In this document: one piece after another, positions 7,054 to 16,012 of the stretch
Numbering within the stretch: position 1 is the stretch's first letter
How the letters are laid out: each line of letters opens with the position of its first letter
From: Afifella marina DSM 2698
Lineage (GTDB): Bacteria > Pseudomonadota > Alphaproteobacteria > Rhizobiales > Afifellaceae
NCBI RefSeq assembly: GCF_900102695.1
Contig: NZ_FMVW01000005.1
Location: forward strand, 1 to 64,000
Length of the DNA stretch: 64,000 bases
Direction: 5' to 3'
Made by a program: the position numbers and the translations under genes
Notes under the pieces: model-generated
What the model saw: the letters and a program-made list of their open reading frames with translations, nothing else
What the model was told of the DNA's origin: nothing
Databases searched by the model: none

Positions 7054-9237
7054 CTAGATGATCGGCGATCCCTGCGGGAAGAGCCAGGTGCCGCCATCGG
7101 CCCACTGGCGCTCCGGCAGGCGGGCGCGGAACCACTTCACCATCGCGTAGTAGAAGCTTTCCTCGCTGCGAGCGGGCGTACGAGCCGCGATCGGAGCCTG
7201 GGCAGGCGTCTGCATCGGCCGCTGCGGCCGCACCTGGATCGGCCGGCCGGCCTGGCGCGGAACGCTCGGCACCGTGCGATAGACGCGCGCGCCATTCTGT
7301 GCGGTTGCCTGGGCCGTGTGCGCCGCGGGCTTCTTTTCTGCCGGACGGACACTCGGGAAGAGCCAGGACGACCCGTTCACGCGCGTCTGTGCGGCGCCGT
7401 TGGTCCGGGCCATCACCGTTGCGCGGCTTGCTGCCTGCTGCGGCTGTGCCTGGCGGGTCGCACGGATCGGTGCGCCGGCGTTCGAGCGGTAGAGATATCC
7501 CGCCGTCGCGACACCGTTCGTGGCACGAGCGGGCGCGGCCTGGCGACCATTGGCCTGCTGCTGGGCCGGCCGTTGCGCCGTCTCAGCCTGTGCACGCGGG
7601 TGCGTGCCCGGGAAGAGCCAGCTGCCGCCGTTTTGCGCCGTGCGGGCTGGCGCCCTCTCACGACTTGGTTGCGCGGCCGTGCGGAAGAGCCAGCTCGTCT
7701 GGCCGGCACCTGAAGTTTCAGCCGCTTTGGCGGGTTGCTGTTGGGCAGCCTTGCCGTTGGTTTGAGCCGGGGCACGCTGATGCGTGCCGGGGAACAGCCA
7801 GCTTCCGCCGGTCACAGCCGGCTGAGCCTGCTGTTTGGCCGGCTGCTGCGCGCCGTTCTGTTTCTGTGCGCCGTTCTCAGCCGCAGCGTTGCGGAAAAGC
7901 CAGCTTCTCTGCGGCGTAGCATTGGCGGCCTGCGGTTGCGCTTGCTGCTCGGCCTCGACGGCCTGGCCGCGCCCGTTCGGGAAGAGCCAGCTGCGCTGAA
8001 CCACCTGCGGGGCGGGTTTTGCAGCCTCGGCCTTATCGTTCGTGCGTGCTGCGCCATTCTGGGGCGCGCCGTTGCGGTAGAGCCAGCTCGCCTGCGGGGC
8101 GCCCGTCTGCCGTGCGGGTTCGGCCTTTTGGCTCGATGCCTGCTGCTGAGGCGCGGAATTTCGATAAAGCCAGCTCACCGGTGCCTGCGGCTTCTCCGGC
8201 TCGGGCTTTGCATCTTCCTTCGCCTTGGAGCCGCCGGTGAACCAGCTGCTGATCGTCTCGAAGGGCGAGCCGAACGACGATGCTTCCGCTTTGCCTTTTT
8301 CCTTGGCTTCGGAGGCGAGACGATAAACCCAGCTCATCACTTCGGCCGAGGTCGACTGCTCGGGCTCTTCGCTCTCCTGCGGCGCAGGCTTGCGATAGAA
8401 CCAGCCTTGATGGGTCGACACCGCGGTGTCCTTGAGCGCCGCCTTGCCGTTTGCGTGGCCGTTTGCTTTGCCGTTCGACTGTGCGGCAGGCTTAAAGAAC
8501 AGCCAGCTCGACGGGGCCTCGGCGGGCGCAGCCTGCGGAGCGGAGGTCGCCGTGCCGTTTGTCTGCGGCGCGGCGGGCTTACGGTAAAGCCAGCTCGGAG
8601 AGGTTTGTTCTCGAGCCGGTGGTGCGGCTTTCGCCGCGGCGGCGGGACTCTGGGCAGGCGCAGTCCGCGCCTGTGGGAAGAGCCAACTGCCACCGTTGTT
8701 TGGCGCTCGGGCCGGCTGGCCGCGCGCGCCATTCACCGGTTGGGTGGCGGGCATCATGTTCCTCGTGTTGATAGGCTGAGAGGCTGAGCGGTTCGCGGAC
8801 GGGCGAAAGGGGGGATTGCCCCCGTAGGCCGACCTTGGGGTGGGCGCCTGCGATTGACGGGCCGGGCGCGCGGCCGAAACTTGATTGTGATGCGAAGATG
8901 CTGCGGGAGCGGGGCGCGTCATGCGCGGCCGAAGCCAACTCGCCTGCTGTTCGTCGGCGCGACGATCGCCGCGCGAAATGTCGGGGGTTTGAATGTCGCG
9001 TGCCGTGGGCGCGGCCGCTGCCGGGCCGGAGGCTGACAATCGGGGGGGCGCCGGATGGGATGCGACAGTGCCATCCGGGCGAGCGGCCGAGCCGTCCTCC
9101 CGATCGAGACGGCTTGCCAAGTTCCGACGAAAGAGATCCGCGATCTCCCGCATCGGCTCCTGCAGCCGTTTGGCGACCATGTCCTCCATCGAGAGACCCT
9201 GCCTTATCGCGATCGTCATCATGTCGAAGAAACGCAA
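7054..9237 (-). CDS. repeat protein with ~16 SWLF/SWLYR motifs in disordered linkers (unknown)
   Basis: A 727-residue protein I do not recognise. Residues 1-45 form a possible amphipathic helix without a signal peptide. The rest is low-complexity Ala/Gln/Pro/Asn, punctuated by a short aromatic motif of the form S-W-L-[FY]-[PR]. Its Trp lies at about residues 101, 185, 216, 245, 279, 303, 332, 356, 385, 417, 446, 480, 516, 540, 625 and 718, with a Tyr variant at 581. Spacing is mostly 24-36 residues and linkers are not conserved. Two motif flavours alternate: GGSWLFPGT-like and SWLYRNxAPQ-like. The protein ends GGTWLFPQGSPII, so the motif also caps the C-terminus. The frame starts with TTG; ATG codons at residues 6, 7, 17 and 20 are alternatives. 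The pattern suggests multivalent short linear motifs binding a partner, or a scaffold or condensate protein, but no function is shown. Confidence 0.75.
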   Translation of the reverse strand: MRFFDMMTIAIRQGLSMEDMVAKRLQEPMREIADLFRRNLASRLDREDGSAARPDGTVASHPAPPRLSASGPAAAAPTARDIQTPDISRGDRRADEQQASWLRPRMTRPAPAASSHHNQVSAARPARQSQAPTPRSAYGGNPPFRPSANRSASQPINTRNMMPATQPVNGARGQPARAPNNGGSWLFPQARTAPAQSPAAAAKAAPPAREQTSPSWLYRKPAAPQTNGTATSAPQAAPAEAPSSWLFFKPAAQSNGKANGHANGKAALKDTAVSTHQGWFYRKPAPQESEEPEQSTSAEVMSWVYRLASEAKEKGKAEASSFGSPFETISSWFTGGSKAKEDAKPEPEKPQAPVSWLYRNSAPQQQASSQKAEPARQTGAPQASWLYRNGAPQNGAARTNDKAEAAKPAPQVVQRSWLFPNGRGQAVEAEQQAQPQAANATPQRSWLFRNAAAENGAQKQNGAQQPAKQQAQPAVTGGSWLFPGTHQRAPAQTNGKAAQQQPAKAAETSGAGQTSWLFRTAAQPSRERAPARTAQNGGSWLFPGTHPRAQAETAQRPAQQQANGRQAAPARATNGVATAGYLYRSNAGAPIRATRQAQPQQAASRATVMARTNGAAQTRVNGSSWLFPSVRPAEKKPAAHTAQATAQNGARVYRTVPSVPRQAGRPIQVRPQRPMQTPAQAPIAARTPARSEESFYYAMVKWFRARLPERQWADGGTWLFPQGSPII

Positions 9238-10036
9238 CAGGAGTGCAGCCGAACGAAATCTGGCCCAATTCGGCCAAGTTCGTCGATTGCAAGAGGGATT
9301 CTACAACGATTCACGCCTTTTCTCCAGAAGGGGTTCTGCTCGAAACGGTCGCGGCGGCGAATTGAGTCGGAGCCGCGGGTCCTGCGCGCTGCTGGAAACG
9401 CGGCTGAGCGCGCCTTCTCCCCGTTCTGTCCGCGCGCTTGTGCCGCTGCGCAGCGATACGCGGCGCTCAGCGGTGCATGCACAAGGACAAACGGTGCGGG
9501 CATTCAAGTTTCCCTTCGAAAGCACGCCTGGAAACGTGGCTTTTCAATCCACTGACACCGGCGAGTCTAACCTGTCAAGAATCCTCCAGACAGGTTTCGC
9601 ACTCTACTGACTCTCGATCATGTCAGCGAATATTTCTTAATGAATAATTAACGCTAGTAATAATGGAAGTATTAACCAATTTGAACGCCGTGGGGCAGAG
9701 TCATCATAGACCTGCCTACAGAGGAGTCGGTTCCGCCGCGAACAAGTTGTGGTCGGTCGCGGGAGCACGGATCAGGCGAAAAGCGGTCGCGCCATACCTG
9801 CTATCGAGGCTGCCGATTTTGCCAGTTCCGCACGACCAAGAGAGGCGTCGGCGGCGATTTTTCAGCGTGAAAGCCTGCAAAACCGCGCGAATTGATTCGC
9901 TTTCTGCGCCAAAAGGCGGATGAGCCCCGTACAGAGACGTGTCCCAGAGAGGCGATCGCGACGTTCCTGCGCCGCTGACGCCGCTCTGCAGAGCGCCTCC
10001 TCGCGAAGACACAGCTTATGAAAGAAAGCGCCCGCA
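9238..10036. other. 799-bp intergenic region without a convincing gene
   Basis: Only short overlapping open frames with no recognisable protein are present. A locally AT-rich patch lies at about 9620-9680. On the minus strand CTTGAC (complement of 9573-9578) could be a -35 element for the repeat-protein gene, but no good -10 follows. This could hold the leader and promoter of the repeat-protein gene or an unrecognised small RNA. Confidence 0.4.
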
Positions 10037-10426
10037 ATGATCGACCATCTCGGCATCGCCGCAAGGGATTACACAGCCTCCCGGCTCTTCTATGAAAGAG
10101 CTTTGGCGCCGCTGGGCATGCAGGTGATCATGGCTGTCGGCAAGGAGGAAACGGGCGGATACGAAGGCGCAGGCTTCGGCGCCAACGGAAAACCCTGCTT
10201 CTGGGTCCAATCCATGCCGGACGGCAAAGTCTCGGGGGTTCATGTCGCCTTTGCCGCGCCCGACAGGGCTGCGGTCGACGCCTTTTACAACGCAGCCCTC
10301 AGAGCCGGCGGTCGTGACAATGGCGCGCCGGGGCTGCGGCCACACTATCATCCGAATTACTACGGCGCCTTTGTCCTCGACCCCGACGGCAACAATATCG
10401 AGGCCGTCTGTCACCGGCCCGAATGA
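10037..10426 (+). CDS. VOC family (glyoxalase/bleomycin-resistance fold) protein
   Basis: A 129-residue single-domain VOC protein. The fold's first metal-ligand position is in MIDHLGIAARDY (His4), a central HVAFAAPD strand gives a second candidate, and the terminal DPDGNNIEAVCH carries the conserved Glu. Such proteins act as dioxygenases, isomerases or resistance proteins, and sequence alone does not tell which. It is flanked by the long gene-free region and by the convergent msrB, so it appears monocistronic. Confidence 0.88.
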   Translation: MIDHLGIAARDYTASRLFYERALAPLGMQVIMAVGKEETGGYEGAGFGANGKPCFWVQSMPDGKVSGVHVAFAAPDRAAVDAFYNAALRAGGRDNGAPGLRPHYHPNYYGAFVLDPDGNNIEAVCHRPE

Positions 10427-10487
10427 GCGTTGAGCGGGACGCCGGTGGCGGCGGTATCCAAGGCTCTTTCCGCCCCGCGTCCGGCCG

Positions 10488-11006
10488 TCAGCCCAGAACC
10501 GGCTCGCCGCCGCCGGCCGGCTTGAAGACGAGCGCGACACCGTTGATGCAGTGACGTTTGCCGGTCGGCTTGGGTCCATCGTTGAAGATGTGACCGAGAT
10601 GCCCGCCGCAATTGGCGCAATGCACTTCGGTGCGCGGATAGATGAGCTTGAAGTCGCGCGAGGTCGCGACGGCGGCGGGCGCTATCGCCTCATAGAAGCT
10701 CGGCCAGCCGGTGCCGGAATCGAACTTGGCCTTCGAACTGTAGACGGCGTTGTCGCAGCCGGCGCAGTGGAAGACACCCTGGCGATGTTCGTCATTGAGG
10801 GGCGAGGTGAAGGCGCGCTCGGTCCCTTCGTCGCGCAGCACCGAAAACTGCCCGTCGGTGAGCTTCTTCTTCCATTCGTCCCGGCTCAGCGTCACCGGAA
10901 AGTCGCCGGTGGATTCGGCACCCGCCCGGTGCGGCAAGAAAACTCCGAGCCCTGTCAGCGCGGCCACGGCCGCGCTTCCGGCAAACAGACTGCGTCGTGA
11001 GAGCAT
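10488..11006 (-). CDS. msrB: exported peptide-methionine (R)-S-oxide reductase
   Basis: A 172-residue MsrB, which reduces methionine-R-sulfoxide in proteins. The catalytic cysteine is in RHCINGVALVF, and the structural zinc site is formed by CAGC (in CAGCDNAVY) and CANC (in CANCGGHLGH). Unlike cytoplasmic MsrB, it starts with MLSRRSLFAGSAAVAALTGL, a twin-arginine-like signal, followed by a cleavage site near HRAGA, so it should act in the periplasm. Its electron source there is unknown; the CcdA gene at 53.4-54.2 kb is a possible upstream donor system, which is inference. It is convergent with the VOC gene. Confidence 0.93.
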   Translation of the reverse strand: MLSRRSLFAGSAAVAALTGLGVFLPHRAGAESTGDFPVTLSRDEWKKKLTDGQFSVLRDEGTERAFTSPLNDEHRQGVFHCAGCDNAVYSSKAKFDSGTGWPSFYEAIAPAAVATSRDFKLIYPRTEVHCANCGGHLGHIFNDGPKPTGKRHCINGVALVFKPAGGGEPVLG

Positions 11007-11101
11007 AGGGCTCCTCCTTGAATGGACCCAACCTAAAATGGGTGCCGTGGAGGAGGAGGGAAAGAGGCTTCACCGGCTCGTGAGGAGCGGTGATGGCCGG
11101 C

Positions 11102-11482
11102 TCAGCTTCCCACCCGCTTTGGCTGACCGGTGGCGAAGTCTGTGGTGATGAGCGGAAGGCCTGCCTGTTTCCAGGCGGCGAGGCCGCCTTCAAGATGGGC
11201 CGCCTTTGTGAAACCCGCCTCGATCGCCTTGCGGCTGACGAGCTCCGAGCGCTTGCCAGAGCCGCAATGGAAGACCACGGGCTTGTCCGTCTGGGTCGGC
11301 AGATTGTCGGCATCGAGTTCCGACATCGGCGCGAGCAAAGCGCCGGGAATGCGCTCGAAGGCAAATTCCGCCGGGGTGCGCACGTCTATCAGAACAATCT
11401 CGTGCGCATCGAGCGCCTTGCGCACTTCCTGCGGCGTCATGGTCTCAAAAGGCACGCCGTTGATATCTTCTGTCTTGCTCAT
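11102..11482 (-). CDS. rhodanese-like sulfurtransferase
   Basis: A 126-residue single rhodanese domain. The conserved IDVRTPAEF segment and the active-site loop VFHCGSGKRS with Cys73 (six-residue loop) indicate a sulfurtransferase that carries a persulfide. The start ATG 11482 overlaps the stop of the upstream acyltransferase by ATGA, so the two are translationally coupled. A longer in-frame extension upstream is a shadow of the acyltransferase gene. The sulfur donor and acceptor are unknown. Confidence 0.9.
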   Translation of the reverse strand: MSKTEDINGVPFETMTPQEVRKALDAHEIVLIDVRTPAEFAFERIPGALLAPMSELDADNLPTQTDKPVVFHCGSGKRSELVSRKAIEAGFTKAAHLEGGLAAWKQAGLPLITTDFATGQPKRVGS

Positions 11483-12417
11483 GTGTTGTCGTCCTTCGCA
11501 GTGAAGGGGAGGTCGGGATCCTTGGCTAGGCTCTCGACGCAATAGGTCTGCAGCTGTTCCGTCAGCTTGGCGGCGCTCCCCTGCAGCGCCGTGTGCGGGA
11601 TGAGCGGCCCGAAATTGATCTTGAAGGTCTTGCCGCGCTTGTTGAGCAGCTCGTGGAACACGGTCATGTCCCTGAGCTCCGTCAGCCCCTGATTGCCGAA
11701 GAGATAGAACAGCCAGGAATTGCGAGCCGTGACCCGGCAGGGCAGGACCGGAACCTTGTGCTTTTGGGCCAGCGACACGGCGGAAACCTGCCAGGGTCGC
11801 TCGTTCAGCCGGCCCCCCTGCCAATAGGCGATGCGGCCCGCCGGAAAGACCACGATGGCACGCTCCTCGGCGAAAGCCTTGGAGGAGAGCCGCAGTGTCT
11901 CACGCGTCTTCGTCAGGCTGCGATGCTCTTCGCGCCATTCCACCGGGATGAGATGCTCCACCAGACGTTCGTTCACGCGCACGGCGTCACGGTTGGTGAA
12001 AATGGAGATATCGCCGCGCACCTGGCGCACGGCATCGTAGACCGCGACCCCGTCGGCAATGCCTGTCGGGTGGTTCGCCGCAATAATAAAGCCGCCCTCA
12101 CGCGGAATGCGCGAGATGCCGGAGATCTCCAGGTTGAGGGACAGAAGCTCGCTGATATAGCGCATCCCCGCCGTACCCGGCAGCGGCCCCAACGTATCGG
12201 CCATCTCGACCGCTTCGCTGTAATGGAGGATCTTATAAAGAAGTGGCCGATAAAGCGGCCAGAGAGGATTGGCGACCAGTCCAATGCCGCGTTCGGCGAT
12301 GAGCTGATCGACGATATGACCACGCCTTTGACGGACCGCCGTTCTCAGCGCCCGCTGGCGCGCCCTTTGCATCCAGCCTAGTTCAGCCATCGCCATCTGC
12401 GCCGCCCTTCGTGACAA
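11479..12417 (-). CDS. lysophospholipid acyltransferase family protein (PlsC-like)
   Basis: A 312-residue glycerolipid acyltransferase. The PlsC catalytic motif appears as NHPTGIAD (His116), a variant with five rather than four residues between His and Asp that I associate with a family common in alphaproteobacteria. The third conserved block is VFPAGRIAYWQGG, followed by the proline-containing VPVLPCRVTARNSW. The protein probably transfers acyl groups to a lysophospholipid or related acceptor at the inner membrane. It is the first gene of a two-gene unit with the rhodanese. Confidence 0.85.
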   Translation of the reverse strand: MSRRAAQMAMAELGWMQRARQRALRTAVRQRRGHIVDQLIAERGIGLVANPLWPLYRPLLYKILHYSEAVEMADTLGPLPGTAGMRYISELLSLNLEISGISRIPREGGFIIAANHPTGIADGVAVYDAVRQVRGDISIFTNRDAVRVNERLVEHLIPVEWREEHRSLTKTRETLRLSSKAFAEERAIVVFPAGRIAYWQGGRLNERPWQVSAVSLAQKHKVPVLPCRVTARNSWLFYLFGNQGLTELRDMTVFHELLNKRGKTFKINFGPLIPHTALQGSAAKLTEQLQTYCVESLAKDPDLPFTAKDDNT

Positions 12418-12514
12418 ACCGCCTAGGACGTGCCAGAAGTCGGGTCAAGTCGAGTCTCAGGCTCTCCCGCCAAAAGGCTCGCCAGGTGTTGCACCATCAC
12501 ACGAGAGTCTCGTC

Positions 12515-13087
12515 ATGTCGCATTCCTGGCGCGCGATCGCCGCAACCTCCGCGCTTGCAGCCTCCCTCGCCGCCTGCCAGTCCGCTTATTTCGGTGGCCA
12601 AAGCAGCAATCGTTATTCTCCTCCGCCGCCGCCACGGCCGCTCGCGGCAGCGCCGGTCGGAACCGTTTCGCAGAGCGAGCTGCCGCCTCCGGGCGGGGCG
12701 AACGCCGCTAACGATCCGATGATGGGCGAACCGCCGGATCTGCGTCCGGGCTCCGACGGCGGCGTGCAGACGGCGACGGCCACGCCTCCGCCTTCGGGCG
12801 GCGCCGCTATCGGTCGCGCCGATCTTCTCGGCGGCTGGACTGTGTCCTCCGGCGGTGACAGCTGTCAGCTCTTCATGTCTTTGACCAGCTGGTCGGGCGG
12901 CTATCGGGCCTCGACGCGTGGCTGCACATCGCCGGCGCTTCAGAACGTCTCCGCCTGGAACCTCTCCGGCAATCAGGTCACGCTGCTTGACCAGGGCAGC
13001 AGCACTGTCGCTCGCCTCTATTCGACCTCCAAGACCCAGTTCAATGGTCAAACAGAGGCAGGTGCCGCAATTTCAGTCGCCCGTTAG
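12515..13087 (+). CDS. Inh/AprI-domain lipoprotein (Omp19-like)
   Basis: A 190-residue lipoprotein: the signal ends in the lipobox LAAC at residues 18-21, giving an acylated Cys. A Pro-rich linker (residues ~30-85) leads to a C-terminal domain of the AprI/Inh metalloprotease-inhibitor type (LLGGWTVSSGGDSCQLFMSL, a Cys pair with RGCTSPAL). This is the plan of Brucella Omp19, an outer-membrane lipoprotein that inhibits proteases. Target proteases are not encoded in the window. The downstream gap to the next gene is about 190 bp, so it may be monocistronic. Confidence 0.85.
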   Translation: MSHSWRAIAATSALAASLAACQSAYFGGQSSNRYSPPPPPRPLAAAPVGTVSQSELPPPGGANAANDPMMGEPPDLRPGSDGGVQTATATPPPSGGAAIGRADLLGGWTVSSGGDSCQLFMSLTSWSGGYRASTRGCTSPALQNVSAWNLSGNQVTLLDQGSSTVARLYSTSKTQFNGQTEAGAAISVAR

Positions 13088-13280
13088 CCTGCTTATTGTG
13101 CAAGTGCTGTTGCACAAATGCGCCAGCACTCATCAATTGGTTTAGTAGCGATTTCAATAGATTGCCGCCCTTTATTGGCTTTGTCACACTTCGATGACGC
13201 CGAGTTCTTCGTGTCGGTTTTGCCGGGGTCAAGCTTCCGGCAAGCTCGTCAGGTGAAGCTCGGTCGAACGCAAGGAGTGG

Positions 13281-13637
13281 ATGATGAGAAAGCCATTTGC
13301 AGTTGGGGCGCGCATCGTTCGCTCCGCCGTTCTGGCCGCCGCGGCCGCCGCGGCCGCCGCGCTCTCAACCAGCGCCATGGCGACTAGCCCGATGCTGTCC
13401 GTGCCGAAATGCGCCGAGCATGACGACATGGTGCGGATCCTCGCGAAAGAATACAAAGAGGCCCCGAAGGCGCTCGGTCTCGTGGGCGGTCAGCGCGTCA
13501 TGCAGGTCTTCGTCTCCAAGCAGGGGACGTGGACAATCGTGGTGACCCGCACCTCCGGCGACACCTGCATCGTGGCGGCCGGCCAGAATTGGGAAGAAGT
13601 CCCGATGGAAGTCGGCCAGCTCGATCCGCGCGCCTAA
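13281..13637 (+). CDS. small secreted protein of unknown function
   Basis: A 118-residue protein with a signal peptide whose core is a poly-Ala run (residues ~17-27) and a probable cleavage after SAMA. The mature part of about 80 residues has two cysteines (PKCAEHDDMV and DTCIVAAGQNW) that could form a disulfide. Its QVFVSKQGTWTIVVTRTSG strand pattern suggests a small beta fold. I associate similar proteins with alphaproteobacterial hypothetical families, without a function. The start at 13281 follows AAGGAG-like sequence (GCAAGGAGTGG). Confidence 0.75.
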   Translation: MMRKPFAVGARIVRSAVLAAAAAAAAALSTSAMATSPMLSVPKCAEHDDMVRILAKEYKEAPKALGLVGGQRVMQVFVSKQGTWTIVVTRTSGDTCIVAAGQNWEEVPMEVGQLDPRA

Positions 13638-13742
13638 ACCTACCGTTTCGAAAGCTCTCCCGACACAGCGATCGTGTCGGCGGACCCCTTCCTGACGAAA
13701 TCACACTTGCACCCGGGCGCCGGCCATAGCACATCGCGGGCG

Positions 13743-14876
13743 ATGAAAAATCCGGTTTCCCGTACTTATGATCGCCTGGCGGCGGAAGGTGGCATCACCC
13801 CCGATCCGGTCCAGAAGGAGCTCGCTTCGCGGCTCGACGCGCTTCTTGGCGCGCTTGCAGACGAGCGCACCAAATCGAAAAAGAGCCCTCTCGGATGGCT
13901 GTTTTCCGGGGGACGCCGCCCCGAGCCTGTTCCCGGCCTCTACATCTGGGGTCCGGTCGGTCGCGGCAAGACGATGCTCATGGACATCTTCTTCCAAGCC
14001 GCGCCCAACACCCGCAAGCGCCGGGCGCATTTCCATGACTTCATGGAAGATGTGCACGAGCGGATCGCCCGCTTCCGCCAGCGCCTCAAGGCCGGCGAGG
14101 TGGAAGGTGATGATCCGATCAAGCCGGTGGCGCACGACATCGCGGAAGAGACCCGGCTTCTTTGCTTCGACGAATTCGCCGTGAACGACATCGCCGACGC
14201 CATGATCCTGGGCCGGCTTTTCGAGAAGCTTTTCGCCGAGGGCGTGACGCTCGTCGCCACATCCAACGTGCCGCCCGACCGGCTTTATGAGAACGGCCTC
14301 AACCGGGCACTCTTCCTGCCGTTCATCGAGCTCATCAATAAGTCTAATGCCGTCTTCCATCTCGACGCGCCGCACGATTACCGCCTCGACAAGCATGGCG
14401 AGACGCCGCTCTACGTGACGCCGCCGGGGGAGGCGGCCGATGAGATCCTCGCCGCGCATTTCGAGCGTCTCTCGGGTGAAGTCAAAGGCACTGCGCAGCA
14501 GCTCAGCCTGCACGGCCGTCATCTCGACGTGCCGGAAGCGGCGGGCGGCGTCGCGCGCTTCAGCTTTCACGATCTGTGCGAAAGGCCTCTCGGCAGCGCC
14601 GATTATCTGAAACTCGCCAAGACCTTCCATACGATCATCGTGTCGGGCATCCCGGTCATGAGTCCTCAGACCCGCAACGAGGCGAAGCGCTTCATCAATC
14701 TCATCGATACGCTCTACGACCAGAAGATCCGCTTCATCGCCTCGGCAGAGGCGGAGCCGGATGCGCTTTGGCAGGGCACGAGCGGCGCGGAAGCCTTCGA
14801 GTTTCAGCGCACGGCCTCGCGCCTCACAGAGATGCGTTCCGACGCCTGGCCGGGCGAGCCATCCCAGCGATCATGA
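13743..14876 (+). CDS. zapE: cell division protein ZapE (AFG1-like ATPase)
   Basis: A 377-residue AFG1/LACE1-type P-loop ATPase. The Walker A motif is GPVGRGKTMLMD, the Walker B is LLCFDEFAVND, and sensor segments include TLVATSNVPPDRLYENGLNR. ZapE binds the division ring during constriction in E. coli. I chose ATG 13743, which gives the family start KNPVSRTYDRLAAEG; a GTG at 13674 would add 23 unrelated-looking residues. Placement directly upstream of mdh is a common alphaproteobacterial arrangement. Confidence 0.93.
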   Translation: MKNPVSRTYDRLAAEGGITPDPVQKELASRLDALLGALADERTKSKKSPLGWLFSGGRRPEPVPGLYIWGPVGRGKTMLMDIFFQAAPNTRKRRAHFHDFMEDVHERIARFRQRLKAGEVEGDDPIKPVAHDIAEETRLLCFDEFAVNDIADAMILGRLFEKLFAEGVTLVATSNVPPDRLYENGLNRALFLPFIELINKSNAVFHLDAPHDYRLDKHGETPLYVTPPGEAADEILAAHFERLSGEVKGTAQQLSLHGRHLDVPEAAGGVARFSFHDLCERPLGSADYLKLAKTFHTIIVSGIPVMSPQTRNEAKRFINLIDTLYDQKIRFIASAEAEPDALWQGTSGAEAFEFQRTASRLTEMRSDAWPGEPSQRS

Positions 14877-14881
14877 GTGAA

Positions 14882-14904
14882 GCCGGGCTCTAACCAGCCC
14901 GGTT
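14882..14904 (+). terminator. possible terminator hairpin after zapE
   Basis: Arms GCCGGGCT and AGCCCGGT (14882-14889 / 14896-14903, one G-T pair) with a six-base loop. There is no T-run, so rho-independent activity is doubtful. Confidence 0.3.
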
Positions 14905-14985
14905 CGCCGCGCAATTCCGCGCCCGCTGCAGAGCTGGCCAGCGCTTGCCACGGTGCGACATTCGCGCTACTCCGCGCACTCTCTT

Positions 14986-15014
14986 TTGAGAGTTCTTCGC
15001 TCTCGTTATCTACG
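14986..15014 (+). promoter_or_regulatory. possible sigma-70 promoter for mdh
   Basis: TTGAGA (14986-14991) and TCTACG (15009-15014) are separated by 17 bp, a fair match to an alphaproteobacterial housekeeping promoter. It ends 17 bp before the mdh start. The -10 box is weak, so this is tentative. Confidence 0.3.
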
Positions 15015-15019
15015 TCTAG

Positions 15020-15997
<978 letters not shown>

Positions 15998-16012
15998 ACG
16001 GCGGGGGGCCGG

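Noticed and set aside
7735-8787. 350-residue plus-strand frame opposite the Trp-motif repeat gene
   Set aside because: It is Arg/Leu/Cys-rich with periodicity that mirrors the minus-strand motif. The minus frame is much longer and has a coherent disordered composition, so this is taken as its shadow, though which strand is real deserves proteomic proof.
11483-11824. Upstream extension of the rhodanese frame
   Set aside because: It lies out of frame inside the acyltransferase gene; the natural start is the ATGA overlap at 11482.
13321-13370. CCG/GCC trinucleotide repeat as a repeat element
   Set aside because: It simply encodes the poly-Ala core of a signal peptide.
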